The notes: generated by a model from the letters alone, not told the origin. A DNA stretch of 64,000 bases from Tepidiforma flava (GCF_027594505.1 NZ_CP115149.1:62001-126000), one strand, 5' to 3'; shown: positions 40,985-50,550, counted from the first letter of the stretch. Numbers and translations: made by a program.

Positions 40985-41504
40985 GGGAGGGCCTCCTCCC
41001 GGGCTCGAGGGGCGCCCAGAGGCGGGCGATGAAGGGGCGGAAGCCGAGCGCCGCCCAGAAGCGGGCGGCCTCTTCGTCGGCGGCGAGGACGGGCATTTCG
41101 AAGTGGCGGACGCCATCGATGGCGGCGGCCCAGCGGGCGATCGCGCCGACGAGCGCGCGGGCGATGCCGCGGCGCCGGTACATGGGCTCGACCCAGAGGT
41201 AGCCGATGGTGGCGTGGCGTTCGGGGAGCCGGTCGGGGCCGGCCGACTCGATGGCGCCAGAGATGAAGCCGGCGATGTCGCCGCCGCACTCCGCGACGAA
41301 GACGCTGGCGGTGCCGCGTTCGACCTGGCTGCGCAGGGCCGCTTCGAACTGCTCCGGTGCAACGGGGGCGAGGACGATGCGCGGGTCGACGCGGGCGTTG
41401 TGTTCGCGGGCGCGGAGCCAGAGCGGGTAGAGCGTGCCGGCATCGGCCGCGACGGCAGGGCGGACCTGGAATGCCGTCAGAGGTACTGGCCGTGGCGTCG
41501 CCAT
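40981..41504 (-). CDS. GNAT-family N-acetyltransferase (end frameshifted)
   Basis: 174 residues after one added G near 41008, giving the end LEPGEEALP. GNAT fold: FQVRPAVAADAGTLYPLWLR, SVFVAECGGDIAGFISGAIE (beta 4), IGYLWVEPMYRRRGIARALV with the acetyl-CoA motif RRRGIA, and FWAALGFRPF. Substrate unknown. The start at 41504 lies inside the end of the TIGR03936 gene (28-nt overlap), so the genes are tightly coupled. Confidence 0.82.
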
Positions 41505-42169
41505 AGTTCCCTCGCTGGCGAGCGGTCGTCGAGGACGATGCCGGTTCGCACGAAGCTCTGCGGCTCGAAGCCGGGAACGAGCGCGGCCAGTATAGCTTCC
41601 GGGCGGGCGGTGATGTGCTGGTCGGTGCGGAGGCGCATGGCGAGTTCGGTGCCGCCGTCGATGGGGCGGGCGGTCAGCCAGGCGGTGGCAGCGCGGAGGT
41701 CGTAGGTGCGTTCGCGTTCGCCGCGCTCTTCGCGCCATTCGAGCGCGGGGAGGGCGAGGAACTCATCGACCCGGGCGCGCGCGACGGCGGGGTCGAGCCC
41801 CGGAATGGCGGCGCGGTAATCGGACCAGAGCATGGCGGCCTGGGGCTGGGGCGCGCCGAGGGGGACCTCGCGCGCGCCGACGAGGGCGAGGTCGCCGGTG
41901 GCCTGTGCGGCGAGCCGGGCCTGGAATTCGGCGGGGTCGATGCGGGATTCGAGGATGACGTCCATCACTTCCTGCTCCGCCGTGAAGCCGAGGGGGAGCG
42001 GGGAGGCGAAGAAGAGCTTCGGGTGGGGAGTGAAGCCCTGCGAATAAGCGAGCGGCAGGCCGGCGCGGCGGATGGCGCGCTCCCAGAAACGGAGCACATC
42101 GAGGTGGGAGATGTAGCGGACGCGCTCGCCTTTGCGGAACCAGGTGCGGATGCGCTGCTGGCTGCTCAC
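41477..42169 (-). CDS. TIGR03936/DUF2344 radical-SAM-linked protein
   Basis: 230 residues, intact. TIGR03936 family: RIRTWFRKGERVRYISHLDV, RRAGLPLAYSQGFTPHPKLF and FASPLPLGFTAEQEVMDVIL are the diagnostic blocks. These proteins normally neighbour or are fused to a B12-binding-domain radical SAM enzyme and have been proposed to bind tRNA. No radical SAM gene is in this window. It sits between meaB and the GNAT gene in the methylmalonyl-CoA operon. Confidence 0.85.
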   Translation of the reverse strand: MSSQQRIRTWFRKGERVRYISHLDVLRFWERAIRRAGLPLAYSQGFTPHPKLFFASPLPLGFTAEQEVMDVILESRIDPAEFQARLAAQATGDLALVGAREVPLGAPQPQAAMLWSDYRAAIPGLDPAVARARVDEFLALPALEWREERGERERTYDLRAATAWLTARPIDGGTELAMRLRTDQHITARPEAILAALVPGFEPQSFVRTGIVLDDRSPARELWRRHGQYL

Positions 42170-42195
42170 GCTGCCGATGGTAGCACGGCGCGGGG

Positions 42196-43136
42196 TCAGG
42201 ACCGGGGAGGACGCGGGCGGCGAGCTCTTCGGCGGCCGTATGGGGGTCGAGTTCGCGGCTGGCGATGCGCTCGGTCAGGGTTTCGATGACGGCCGAGGGC
42301 GCCGCCTTGCGAATTTCTTCGAGGATAAGCTGCTGGGTGATGGCCAAGAGCTGGTGGCGGGCATCCTCGGCGCGGTGCGCGGCGAGCTGGCCGGTGGACT
42401 CGAGGTAGGCGCGGTGGTCGTCGATGGCATCGACGAGCGGGCCGAGGCCTTCACCCCGGGTCGCGATGGTCTTGAGAATCGGCGGGCGGCGCTGGTCGGC
42501 CGGCGAGAGCGCGAGGAGGGCCTGCAGCTGGCTGACGAGGACGTCGGCGCCGGGGTGGTCGGCTTTGTTGACGACGAGGATATCGGCGATTTCGATGATG
42601 CCGGCCTTGAGCGCCTGGATGTCATCGCCGGTGCCGGGGTTGTTGACGAGGACGGTGGTCATGGCGGTGCCGGCGATTTCGACTTCGTCCTGGCCGGCGC
42701 CGATGGTCTCGATGATGACGTAGTCGAAGCCGAAGGCGTCGACGACGGCGACGACGTCGGCGATGGCAGGTGCGAGGCCGCCGAGCGCGCCGCGGCCGGC
42801 CATGGAGCGCATGTAGACGCCGGGATCCATGGTGACGTCCTGCATGCGGATGCGGTCGCCGAGGAGGGCGCCGTGGGTGAAGGGGCTGGAGGGATCGACG
42901 GCGATGATGGCGACGGTCTTGCCGCGGCGGCGAAGTTCGGCTGCGAGCGCGCCGGTGAGAGTGCTCTTTCCGGAGCCGGCGCCGCCGGTGATGCCGACGA
43001 TGTGGGCGCGGCCGGAGTGCGGGAAGAGGGCGCGGACGTAATCGCGGCCTTCGAGGGTGCCGTTTTCGACGCGGGTGATGACGCGGGCGAGCGCGCGGCG
43101 GTCGCCCGCGAGGAAGCGCTGGACGAGCTCGTCCAC
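42196..43136 (-). CDS. meaB: Methylmalonyl-CoA mutase-associated GTPase MeaB (end frameshifted)
   Basis: 313 residues after one added C near 42208, ending RVLPRS. G3E-family GTPase that protects and reloads the B12 cofactor of methylmalonyl-CoA mutase. Walker A GGAGSGKSTL, VAIIAVDPSSPFTHGALLGD, IETIGAGQDEVEIA (switch) and ILVVNKADHPGAD (NKxD). Without the fix the frame runs on into the TIGR03936 gene. It directly follows the B12-binding subunit gene with a 1-nt gap, as expected for its partner. Confidence 0.9.
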
Positions 43137-43137
43137 G

Positions 43138-43546
43138 TTACTTCTTCACGTTGTCGTAGACGAACTTGACGATGTCCTGGGTGTTCGTCCCGGGGCGGAA
43201 GATGGCTTTGAAGCCGAGCTTCTGGAGGGCTTCCGTGTCTTCTTCGGGAATGATGCCGCCGCAGAAGAGGAGGACGTCGTCGAGGCCGCGCTTTTTCAGT
43301 TCTTCGACGACGCGGGGAAGAGTTCGAGGTGGGCGCCGGAGAGGATGGAGAGGCCGACGACGTCGACGTCTTCCTGGAGTGCCGCCTCGGCGATCATCTC
43401 GGGGTCTGGCGGATGCCGGTGTAGATGACCTCACAGCCGCCGTCGCGGAGGGCGCGGGCGACGACCTTCGCGCCGCGGTCATGGCCATCGAGGCCGGGTT
43501 TCGCGATGAGCACCCTGATTTTGCCGGTTGCGGTTGCTGTCGACAT
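43138..43546 (-). CDS. Methylmalonyl-CoA mutase small (B12-binding) subunit (frameshifted)
   Basis: 136 residues after two repairs near 43319 and 43409. B12-binding domain with [20 protein letters not shown] containing the DxHxxG cobalt-ligating His, then [14 protein letters not shown] (SxL) and [19 protein letters not shown] with the GG loop, and [14 protein letters not shown]. Stand-alone small subunits pair with a separate large chain (45382-47035), the split arrangement known from archaea and Chloroflexi. ATG 43546 follows GAGGGGAG. Confidence 0.88.
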
Positions 43547-43592
43547 GGCTCCCCTCGGTGGTGGTGGTGCAGGTGAGCGTTATGGTAGCGAG

Positions 43593-43988
43593 CTAGCGCG
43601 CAGTGCGCTGGATGAGCTGGAGGTTGACGCCGTGGGAGGACTTCGGCGAGACGAAGGCGATGCCGTTGTTCGGGTCGCCGACGCGGTAGCCGAGGCCGCG
43701 GAGGTGTTCGACGGCCGCGGCGACGTCGTCGACTTCGATGGAGAGGAGGTACTGGCCTTCGCCGCGCTCTTTGGCGAACTGGGCGACGGGGCCCTGGTCG
43801 GTGAGGGGCTGGATAAATTCGAGGGCGCTGTCGCCGATGGGCATGAAGGCGTTCTTGATGCCGAGGGCGGGGATTTCGCCGCCGCGGGAGGGGTCGACCT
43901 GGAGGTCGAAGTGGCGGGCGTAGGTGGCGGTGGCCTGGTCGAGGTCTTTGACGACGATGCCGACGTGGTCGATGCGCAGGGCTTTCAT
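43593..43988 (-). CDS. VOC/glyoxalase-family protein a
   Basis: 131 residues, intact. Vicinal-oxygen-chelate fold of methylmalonyl-CoA-epimerase type: IDHVGIVVKDLDQATATYAR (His metal ligand), ALEFIQPLTDQGPVAQFAKE, YLLSIEVDDVAAAVEHLRG and SSHGVNLQLIQRT with the late metal ligand region. The expected Glu near the end (E.L or Q) is replaced by Gln, so activity may differ. One of three VOC genes in a row; its start overlaps the next VOC stop. Confidence 0.78.
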   Translation of the reverse strand: MKALRIDHVGIVVKDLDQATATYARHFDLQVDPSRGGEIPALGIKNAFMPIGDSALEFIQPLTDQGPVAQFAKERGEGQYLLSIEVDDVAAAVEHLRGLGYRVGDPNNGIAFVSPKSSHGVNLQLIQRTAR

Positions 43989-44407
43989 GCGGATGCTCCG
44001 GTTGCGGGTGGGATGGCGTCGTACTGGATGAGGGCGAATGGCACGCCGTGGGTGCCGGTTTTGACGGTGGCGATGAGGGCGCCGGGCTGGACGGCGGGTT
44101 TGGGTTCGCCGACCTCGCAGCCGAAGGCGCGGAGGCGCTCGACGGCGGCGCGGATATCGCGGACGGCGAGGACGAGCCCCCAGAGGCGCGCTCTGACTTC
44201 TTCGCCGGGCTTCGGTTCGGGCGGGCCGGCGAACTCGAGGACGACTTCCTGGAGTTTTGCGAAGGCGAGCTGCGCGCCGGTGCCCGGCCGGGTCATGGTG
44301 CGCTTGATTTCGAGGCCAAGGTTGCGGCGGAACGTCTCGGCGACCGCCCCGGAATCGTTCGAGGCGATGACGATGTGGTCGATGTGGGTGGCGCCGATGC
44401 CGTCCAT
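43985..44407 (-). CDS. VOC/glyoxalase-family protein b
   Basis: 140 residues, intact. VOC fold with HIDHIVIASNDSGAVAETFR, LQEVVLEFAGPPEPKPGEE, LWGLVLAVRDIRAAVERLRA and GVPFALIQYD. It keeps the first His but the internal ligand positions differ from the true epimerase at 44417, so it may be a binding protein or act on another CoA ester. Overlaps VOC a by 4 nt. Confidence 0.75.
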   Translation of the reverse strand: MDGIGATHIDHIVIASNDSGAVAETFRRNLGLEIKRTMTRPGTGAQLAFAKLQEVVLEFAGPPEPKPGEEVRARLWGLVLAVRDIRAAVERLRAFGCEVGEPKPAVQPGALIATVKTGTHGVPFALIQYDAIPPATGASA

Positions 44408-44416
44408 GGGGGTGGC

Positions 44417-44833
44417 CTAGTGCCCGTGCTGGCCTTCGATGGGTGTGGCGAATTCGACCAGGACGCCGTGGTTGGAGCGGGGGTGGAGGAAGCAGATCAT
44501 GCCGGCGAGTCCGACGCGGGGCGCCTGGTCGATGAGTTCGATGCCTTTCTGGCGGGCTGCTTCGAGCTCTTTCGCGACGTCATCGGATTCGAAGCAGATG
44601 TGGTGCATGCCTTCGCCGCGGCTGGCGAGGAAGCGGGCAACGCCGGTGTCGTCGCGGGTGGGTTCGAGGAGTTCGATTTCGGAGTTGCCGATCTGGAGGA
44701 GGACGCCGCGGACGCCCTGGTCTTCGATGACTTTATCGGCGGTGACGGGCAGGCCGAGGGCGTCGCGGTAGAACTTGAGGGCTTCATCGGCGGAGTGCAC
44801 GACGATGCCGACGTGGTGAATCTTAGTGAGCAT
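44417..44833 (-). CDS. mce: Methylmalonyl-CoA epimerase
   Basis: 138 residues, intact. Full epimerase pattern: IHHVGIVVHSADEALKFYRD, IGNSEIELLEPTRDDTGVAR, GEGMHHICFESDDVAKELE (HHI metal ligand) and PRSNHGVLVEFATP with the final Glu ligand. Interconverts the (R) and (S) forms of methylmalonyl-CoA ahead of the mutase. It is adjacent to the mutase genes in the operon, which strengthens the call. Confidence 0.88.
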   Translation of the reverse strand: MLTKIHHVGIVVHSADEALKFYRDALGLPVTADKVIEDQGVRGVLLQIGNSEIELLEPTRDDTGVARFLASRGEGMHHICFESDDVAKELEAARQKGIELIDQAPRVGLAGMICFLHPRSNHGVLVEFATPIEGQHGH

Positions 44834-44848
44834 GGCGGCTGGTACCCC

Positions 44849-45382
44849 TCAGGACGTGGCTTCTTCGATGATGGACTGGGCGCCGGTGCGGCGGGCGCCT
44901 TCCATGCCGGCAAGGCGGGCGGCGATGGCGTGCCAGTGTTCGCGATCGTGGTCGATGACGGCCGTGACGAGCCGGCGGTAGCGGGAGCCCTCATCGGCGA
45001 GGTCGTCGTCGCTGATGTGCGCGAGTTCGTCGAGGAGCCGCTGGCGGCCGGTGCGGAGCTGTTCGAGGACGCTGAAGAAGTCGAGGCTGCGTTTGCGCTC
45101 GACGTGCTCGCGGTTCCAGGCGTCGAGGCGGGAGCGGTTGAAGTCGTAGAGTTCTGGCCGGCGGCCTTCGCGGAGTTCGCGGATGGCGGTGACGACCTCA
45201 GCTTCCCAGCTGGCGACGTGGCCGACGATATCTTTGACGGACCATTCGCCGATGAACGGGCGCTCGATATCGCGGATGCGGCACGTCTCGACGTTCCGGA
45301 TGAGCTGGTTCCGCTCGAGTTCGAGCTCGGCGAGGAGGCGGCGCCGCTCGTCGGCGCGGGTCCGGACGTCGTCGTCGCTCAT
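44849..45382 (-). CDS. DinB/DfsB-family protein
   Basis: 177 residues, intact. Four-helix DinB-like bundle: [39 protein letters not shown] with the HVxxWE metal-binding motif, and [19 protein letters not shown] with the late DHDxxH. These are putative metal-dependent thiol transferases or hydrolases. ATG overlaps the mutase stop by one base (TGATG), an odd but tight coupling inside the propionate operon. No established role in that pathway. Confidence 0.75.
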   Translation of the reverse strand: MSDDDVRTRADERRRLLAELELERNQLIRNVETCRIRDIERPFIGEWSVKDIVGHVASWEAEVVTAIRELREGRRPELYDFNRSRLDAWNREHVERKRSLDFFSVLEQLRTGRQRLLDELAHISDDDLADEGSRYRRLVTAVIDHDREHWHAIAARLAGMEGARRTGAQSIIEEATS

Positions 45383-47035
45383 CAGATGAACACCGGTTCG
45401 CGCTGCTCGCCCCAGACCTTGCGGAGGCGGTGGGAGATTTCGCCGAGGGTGACGCGGTTTTCGACGGCCTCGACCATGAGGGGGACGAGGTTTTCGGTGC
45501 CGCGGGCGGCTTCTTCGATGCGGCTGAGCATGTGCTCAACGGCGGCGTTGTCGCGGGTGGCGCGGAGATTGCGGAGCTTTTCGACCTGCCGCTGGCCGAT
45601 GGCGGGGTCGACGCGGAGGATTTCGGGCTGCTCTTCTTCGGCGACGATGAACTCGTTGACGCCGACGATGATGCGCTCTTTGTTTTCGACCTGCATCTGG
45701 TAGCGGTAGGCGGCTTCCTGGATCTCCTTCTGCTGGAAGCCCTGTTCGATGGCCGCGAGGGCGCCGCCCATGCTGTCGATGGCGGCGATGTACTCGCGGG
45801 CCTCGGCTTCGAGGCGGTTGGTGAGGTCTTCGACGAAGTAGGAACCGCCGAGCGGGTCGACAACATCGGCGACGCCGCTTTCGTAGGCGAGGATCTGCTG
45901 TGTTCGGAGCGCGATCTGGACGGCCTTCTCGGTGGGGAGGGCGAGGGCTTCGTCCATGGAATTGGTGTGGAGGGACTGGGTGCCGCCGAGGACGGCCGCG
46001 AGGGCCTGGACGGTGGTGCGGACGATGTTGTTCTCGGGCTGCTGCGCGGTGAGGGTGGCGCCGCCGGTCTGCGTGTGGAAGCGGAGCATCTGGGAGCGCG
46101 GGTTCTTCGCCTCGAAGCGGTCGCGCATGATGTGGGCCCAGAGGCGGCGGGCGGCGCGGAACTTGGCGACTTCCTCGAGGAAGTTGTTGTGGCAGGCGAA
46201 GAAGAAGCTGAGGCGGCCGGCGAAGTCATCGACATCGAGGCCGGCGCCGATGGCGGCTTCGACGTAGGCGATGCCGTTGGCGAGGGTGAAAGCGATCTCC
46301 TGGGCGGCGGTGCAGCCGGCCTCGCGCATGTGGTAGCCGGAGATGGAGATGGTGTTCCACTGCGGCACGTGGTCTTTGCAGTAGGCAAAGATGTCGGTGA
46401 TGAGCCGCATGGAAGGCTTCGGCGGGTAGATATAGGTGCCGCGGGCGATGTATTCCTTGAGGATGTCGTTCTGGACGGTTCCGCCGAGCTTGTCGGGGAG
46501 ACGCCCTGCTGCTTGCCGACGGCGACGTAGAGGGCGAGGAGGATGGCGGCGGTCGCGTTGATGGTCATCGAGGTGGTGACCTTATCGAGGGGGATGCCGT
46601 CGAAGAGGGTCAGCATGTCCTCGATGGAGTCGATGGCGACGCCGACTTTGCCGACTTCACCGGCGGCCATCGGGTCGTCGGAGTCGTAGCCGATCTGGGT
46701 GGGAAGGTCGAAGGCGACGGAAAGGCCGGTCTGGCCCTGGGCGAGGAGGTAGCGGTAGCGCTGGTTGGATTCCTCGGCGGTGCCGAAGCCGGCGTACTGG
46801 CGCATGGTCCAGAAGCGGCCGCGGTACATGGTGGGCTGGATGCCGCGGGTGAAGGGGAATTCGCCGGGGAACCCGAGCTGCGTGACGGGGTCCCAGCCTT
46901 CGAGGTCGTCCTGTGTGTAGATGGGCTCGATGGGCATCCGCCCGGTGGTTTCGAAGGAGGGCTGGCGCTCGGGGCGCGCTGGATGGCCTTGGCGTAGGGG
47001 CCCTGCAGCCACTCGCGCTTGGTGGTTATCGGCAT
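45382..47035 (-). CDS. Methylmalonyl-CoA mutase large (catalytic) subunit (frameshifted)
   Basis: 551 residues after repairs near 46498 and 46985. Catalytic TIM barrel of the mutase without its B12 domain: [114 protein letters not shown] and [20 protein letters not shown]. Rearranges (R)-methylmalonyl-CoA to succinyl-CoA together with the 43138-43546 subunit and MeaB. First gene of a 12-gene minus-strand operon that ends with tilS. Confidence 0.92.
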
Positions 47036-47142
47036 GCTCTGGCGACTCCGGGGACGCTTGGGCGGGTTCTCACGAACGCCGGTGCAGTCTCCGAAGTATA
47101 GGAGCGGGAAAGCGGGGGCGGCAAACGCGCGCTGCGGCCCGG

Positions 47143-47325
47143 TCAGGGGTCGCGGGTATCGCGCGCTTTCTCCCGGAGCCGCTTGAGGCGCTCCTCTTCG
47201 AAATCGACGATGGGCCGCACGATGGCGAGGCGGCGGCGCCGCTCGTGGAGGTCATCGTCGTAGGTATGGATGCGCTGTGCCTGTCCCATATCGGCATGTT
47301 CGGCAGCGGGTCCGCCCATCTGCAA
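47143..47325 (-). CDS. Possible small charged protein (60 residues)
   Basis: Low-confidence small gene on the minus strand between the divergent mutase operon and the response-regulator gene. The translation ends in a strongly charged helix (RRRLAIVRPIVDFEEERLKR) and contains no hydrophobic segment. ATG 47325 has no clear ribosome site. It could be chance; the 47036-47486 stretch otherwise holds only the regulatory repeats listed next. Confidence 0.25.
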   Translation of the reverse strand: MQMGGPAAEHADMGQAQRIHTYDDDLHERRRRLAIVRPIVDFEEERLKRLREKARDTRDP

Positions 47326-47385
47326 TGCGGGATTGGCCTGATTTGCGGCCGAAAGGTGCGCGGGCCGCGGCGTCGGGGATTCCAG

Positions 47386-47430
47386 TTGACAGAATGAGGG
47401 TATTTACCTCTTGACAAAGGTGCTTATAAT
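47386..47430 (+). promoter_or_regulatory. Direct repeats and -10 box upstream of the response-regulator gene
   Basis: TTGACA occurs at 47386-47391 and again at 47411-47416 (25 nt apart), around the near-palindrome GGTATTTACC. TATAAT at 47425-47430 is a consensus -10, but neither TTGACA is at a normal -35 distance. OmpR/PhoB-type regulators bind direct repeats, so autoregulation is possible. The stretch is notably AT-rich for this genome. Confidence 0.5.
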
Positions 47431-47486
47431 CTCGGCCACCATGCCGGCGTGCGCGCCGGTGAAGGTTTGGGAAACGGCAGGTAAAC

Positions 47487-48240
47487 GTGGACGAGGCCAG
47501 CGCGTACCGCTTCCTCAGCTGCCTCCTGGTCGCACCGGCGGGCATGGAGACGCGGGGATTCGTGCGCGCGCTGCACGGCGGGGGCTGGCGGTGCTGGAGC
47601 GGGAGCCCGGGGAGACGGCGCTCCGGATGGCGGAATCGGGAGAGTTCGACATCGTCTGCCGGGCGGTGGACGGCGACGGCGTGGGCGGGCTGGTCGATAT
47701 CGCGCGGCTGGCGGGCTGGGGGCGGCCGGTCGTGGCGGTGTTCGAAGCAGCGGCGCCGGAGCTGGTGGCGGAGGCGTTCGCGGCCGGGGCGGACGCGTGC
47801 CTCGAGCTGGGAGCGGACCCGCGAGTGGTGGTGGCGCAGGTGCGGGCCGTGCTGCGGCGGGCGGGCGCGTATGATGCGGGTGCGCCGGGCAGCAGCGGCG
47901 TCCTTCAGGTCGGCGACCTGGTGGTCGATGTTGATCGGTGCGAGGTGCAGCGCGGGGGATGGTGGTACCGCTGACCGCGGCGGAGTTCCGCATCGTGGAG
48001 TACATGGCCCGCAACAGCGGGCGGGTACTCAAGCCCCACGAGATTCTGAACGCCGTCTCGGACGATTACCGCTATCTCCCGCGGGAAGCACAGGACGTGT
48101 TCAAGGTCTACGTCCGCCGGATTCGGCGGAAGCTCGAGCCGAACGAAGAGGCGCCGCAATACCTGGTGACGGTGCGGGGCTTCGGGTACCGGCTCGAGGG
48201 CGGGCGGGAGCGAGTGGCGCTCCCGGCGCGGCAGGCCTGA
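47487..48240 (+). CDS. OmpR-type winged-helix regulator with degenerate receiver domain
   Basis: 251 residues after repairs near 47580 and 47956. The C-terminal winged helix is typical: VVPLTAAEFRIVEYMARNSG, RVLKPHEILNAV and VFKVYVRRIRRKLEPN, with VTVRGFGYRL as the wing. The N-terminal receiver-like domain lacks the acidic pair at its start (LLVAPAGM), the phospho-acceptor Asp (FDIVCRAVDGDG) and the conserved Lys (ACLELGAD instead of LxKP), so it cannot be phosphorylated in the normal way. It may be constitutive or sense another signal. No histidine kinase is adjacent. GTG 47487. Confidence 0.82.
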
Positions 48241-48285
48241 GGCGCGGCCGCGGCTCCCGGGCGCTCGCCTCCCGGGAAGGTTGAC

Positions 48286-48827
48286 GTGGGAGAGCACGAC
48301 AGCGAGCCTGAGGATGTGATCCTCGAGCGCCTGCAGGAGGCCGCATCGGGTGATGCCACCGTGCGCCAGCTCCGGCGGCGGTACGACCTGCTCCGGCAGG
48401 ACTACGAGCGGCTGCTGGACCGGCTGGGAGAGCTCGAGGAGCGGCTGGCGGAGGCGACCCGGGCGCCGGCGGCCCCGGCGACGCCGGTGGGCGCGGCGCT
48501 GGCGGAGGCGCTGGCAGCGCCGCTGATGCAGCTCCGGCAGGAGTACCTCGCGGCAGCGGCCGGTATCGCGCAGGTCGTATCGGGGCTCGAGGGGCTCGCC
48601 GGCGGACTGAAGGGCCAGCACGGCTCGGCGAGGGCGGCGGAGGAACCGGCGCGCGGCGAACCCGCCCCGCGCGGCAGCAGCAGCGCGTGCAGGTGGACGT
48701 GCGCGGGAGCGGATTCGGCGAATTGCTCGATTTCCGGGAGCGGCTGATGCACCTGCCGGGGGTCGCGCGGGTCTCGATCAACGCAATTGATAACGAGCGG
48801 GCCACGCTCATCGTCGAGCTGGCGTAG
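48286..48827 (+). CDS. Hypothetical coiled-coil protein with small C-terminal alpha/beta domain
   Basis: 180 residues after one repair near 48680. Not recognised. The N-terminal third is a charged coiled coil (LRRRYDLLRQDYERLLDRLG, LEERLAEATR), the middle an Ala-rich helix, then a Pro/Ala/Glu linker, and a C-terminal domain QRVQVDVRGSGFGELLDFRE...LPGVARVSI...ATLIVEL resembling small ferredoxin-like or ACT-like folds. No signal or membrane segment. It follows the degenerate regulator by 45 nt on the same strand and may share its operon; partner or adaptor function is a guess. Confidence 0.5.
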
Positions 48828-48886
48828 CGCGGCAGCGGCCAGGCGCTAGACTTGCCCCGGCTCTGCTGAGCCGGACGGAGGCGCGC

Positions 48887-49240
48887 GTGGACATCGAACG
48901 GTACAACGCGGATTGGCTGCGGGCGTGGACGGAGAAGGACGTGCCGCGGCTGCTGGAGTTCTACCACCCGGAGACGGAGTACCGGGATGCGCAGGTGCCG
49001 GGCGGCATCAAAGGCCACGCGGCGCTGCAGGCGTACCTTGAGGGGCTGTTCGCGGCGACGCCGCCGATGACCTACACGCCGGACGAGGTGTGGCCCATTC
49101 CCGGCGGCTACTGCGGCCGCTGGTACTGCACGATTTCGCTGCCGGACGGGTCGACGCGGCGGCTGCGCGGGTTCGACCTCGTGCTGCTGGAGGGCGACCG
49201 CATCACCTTCAATGAGGTCTACACCCACAACCTGCCGTAG
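48887..49240 (+). CDS. SnoaL/NTF2-like protein
   Basis: 117 residues, intact. NTF2-like cone fold: RYNADWLRAWTEKDVPRLLE, FYHPETEYRDAQVPGGIKGH, AYLEGLFAATPPMTYTPDEV and RITFNEVYTHNLP match small polyketide-cyclase/SnoaL-like proteins. Could be an isomerase, hydrolase or binding protein. GTG 48887 follows GGAGG. TAGACT at 48847-48852 is a likely -10. Convergent with the epoxide hydrolase gene, 6 nt between stops. Confidence 0.75.
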   Translation: MDIERYNADWLRAWTEKDVPRLLEFYHPETEYRDAQVPGGIKGHAALQAYLEGLFAATPPMTYTPDEVWPIPGGYCGRWYCTISLPDGSTRRLRGFDLVLLEGDRITFNEVYTHNLP

Positions 49241-49246
49241 GCGGCG

Positions 49247-50382
49247 TCAGCGCGCCCGGAGCCCGCGGAAGAACGTGATGATGTCGCCTGCGAGGAGGCC
49301 GGGCTGCTCGAGCGCCGCGAAGTGCCCGCCGCGGGGCATTTCGGTCCAGCGGACGATGTTGAAGCGCTGCTCGGCCCAGCGGCGCGGGACGCGCCAGGGT
49401 TCGCGCGGGAAGACGGCGACGCCGGTCGGGACTTCGACTTTCGGATAGACGAAGCCGGCGGGGTCGCGGCGCGCTTCGTAATAGATGCGGGCGGCGCTGG
49501 CGATGCTGTTGGGCGCCCAGTAGAACATGAGGTTGGTGAGGAGGACGTCCTTCGAGAACGTCTTCTCGATGTCGTCGCCGACGTCGCCCCAGGTGTGGAA
49601 CTTTTCGATGACCCAGGCGGCGAGGCCGGCGGGCGAATCGGACTGCGCGAGCGTGAGCGAGTCCGGCTTGGTTCCCTGGGTGAGGGAGTAGCCGGTTTCG
49701 TTCGCCTGGAAGGCATCGCGCTCGGCGATGCGCTGGCGGTCTTCGTCGGTGGGGTCGGGCGGAGGCTGGACGAAGAGGAAGTTGAGGTGGGCGCCGATGA
49801 CGTGGCCGGGGTAGGCGGAGGCCATCTTGGCGGAGATGATGCCGCCCCAGTCGCCGCCCTGGACGCCGTACCGCTGGTAGCCGAGTTCCTGCGTCATGAG
49901 GGTGTGGAAGGCGGCTGCGATGCGGCTGATGCCCCAGCCGCGCTCGCGGGGCTTGCCGCCGAAGCCGAAGCCGGGGAGCGCCGGGATGACGAGGTCGAAG
50001 GCGTCGGCGTCGGTGTGGCCGTGGGCAGCCGGGTTCACGAGGCGGTCGATGATGAAGTAGAACTCGAAGATGGAGCCGGGCCAGCCGTGGATGAGGAGGA
50101 GGGGAGTGCGCCGGGCTTGCCGCTTTTGATGTGCCAGAAGTGGATATCGACGCCGTCGACCTCCGCGAGGAAGCCGGGGTAGCGGTTGAGGTGGCCTTCG
50201 TGGAGGCGCCAGTCGTAGCCGTTTGCCCAGTAGTCGCAGAGCTGGCGGATGTAGCTGAGGTTTGCGCCGTAATCCCAGCCGGCGTCGGCGAACTGGTCGG
50301 GCCAGCGGGTGCGGGCGAGGCGCTCGCGCAGGTCGATCAGAACCTCGTCGGGAACGTGGATCGTGAAGGGGCGGATGCTCAT
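49247..50382 (-). CDS. Epoxide hydrolase (EHN-type alpha/beta hydrolase, frameshifted)
   Basis: 378 residues after repair at about 50106. N-terminal EHN lid MSIRPFTIHVPDEVLIDLRE, RLARTRWPDQFADAGWDYGA, then the oxyanion motif LIHGWPGSIFEFY, the nucleophile elbow YGVQGGDWGGIISAKMA (Asp) and the catalytic His in MPRGGHFAALEQP. Microsomal-epoxide-hydrolase-like enzymes of this size open epoxides of terpenoids, juvenile-hormone-like or lipid substrates. Signal peptide absent. ATG 50382. Confidence 0.85.
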
Positions 50383-50459
50383 GGCGGGGAATGATAGCGC
50401 CGGTCGGGCGAGGACGCCTTGACCGGGCGGCGGGAGTGAACCTAGCATGAAGCGACGGC

Positions 50460-50534
50460 GCTGAGGTAGCTCAGTTGGTAGAGCACGGCACTGAAAATGC
50501 CGGTGTCCTCGGTTCGATCCCGAGCCTCAGCACC
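50460..50534 (+). tRNA. tRNA-Phe (GAA anticodon)
   Basis: Acceptor GCTGAGG/CCTCAGC, D arm GCTC...GAGC, anticodon stem GGCA/TGCC with loop CTGAAAA, T arm CTCGG-TTCGATC-CCGAG and encoded CCA. All stems pair. TAGCAT at 50443-50448 may be its -10. Confidence 0.95.
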
Positions 50535-50550
50535 AGGCATGCGAGCACCG

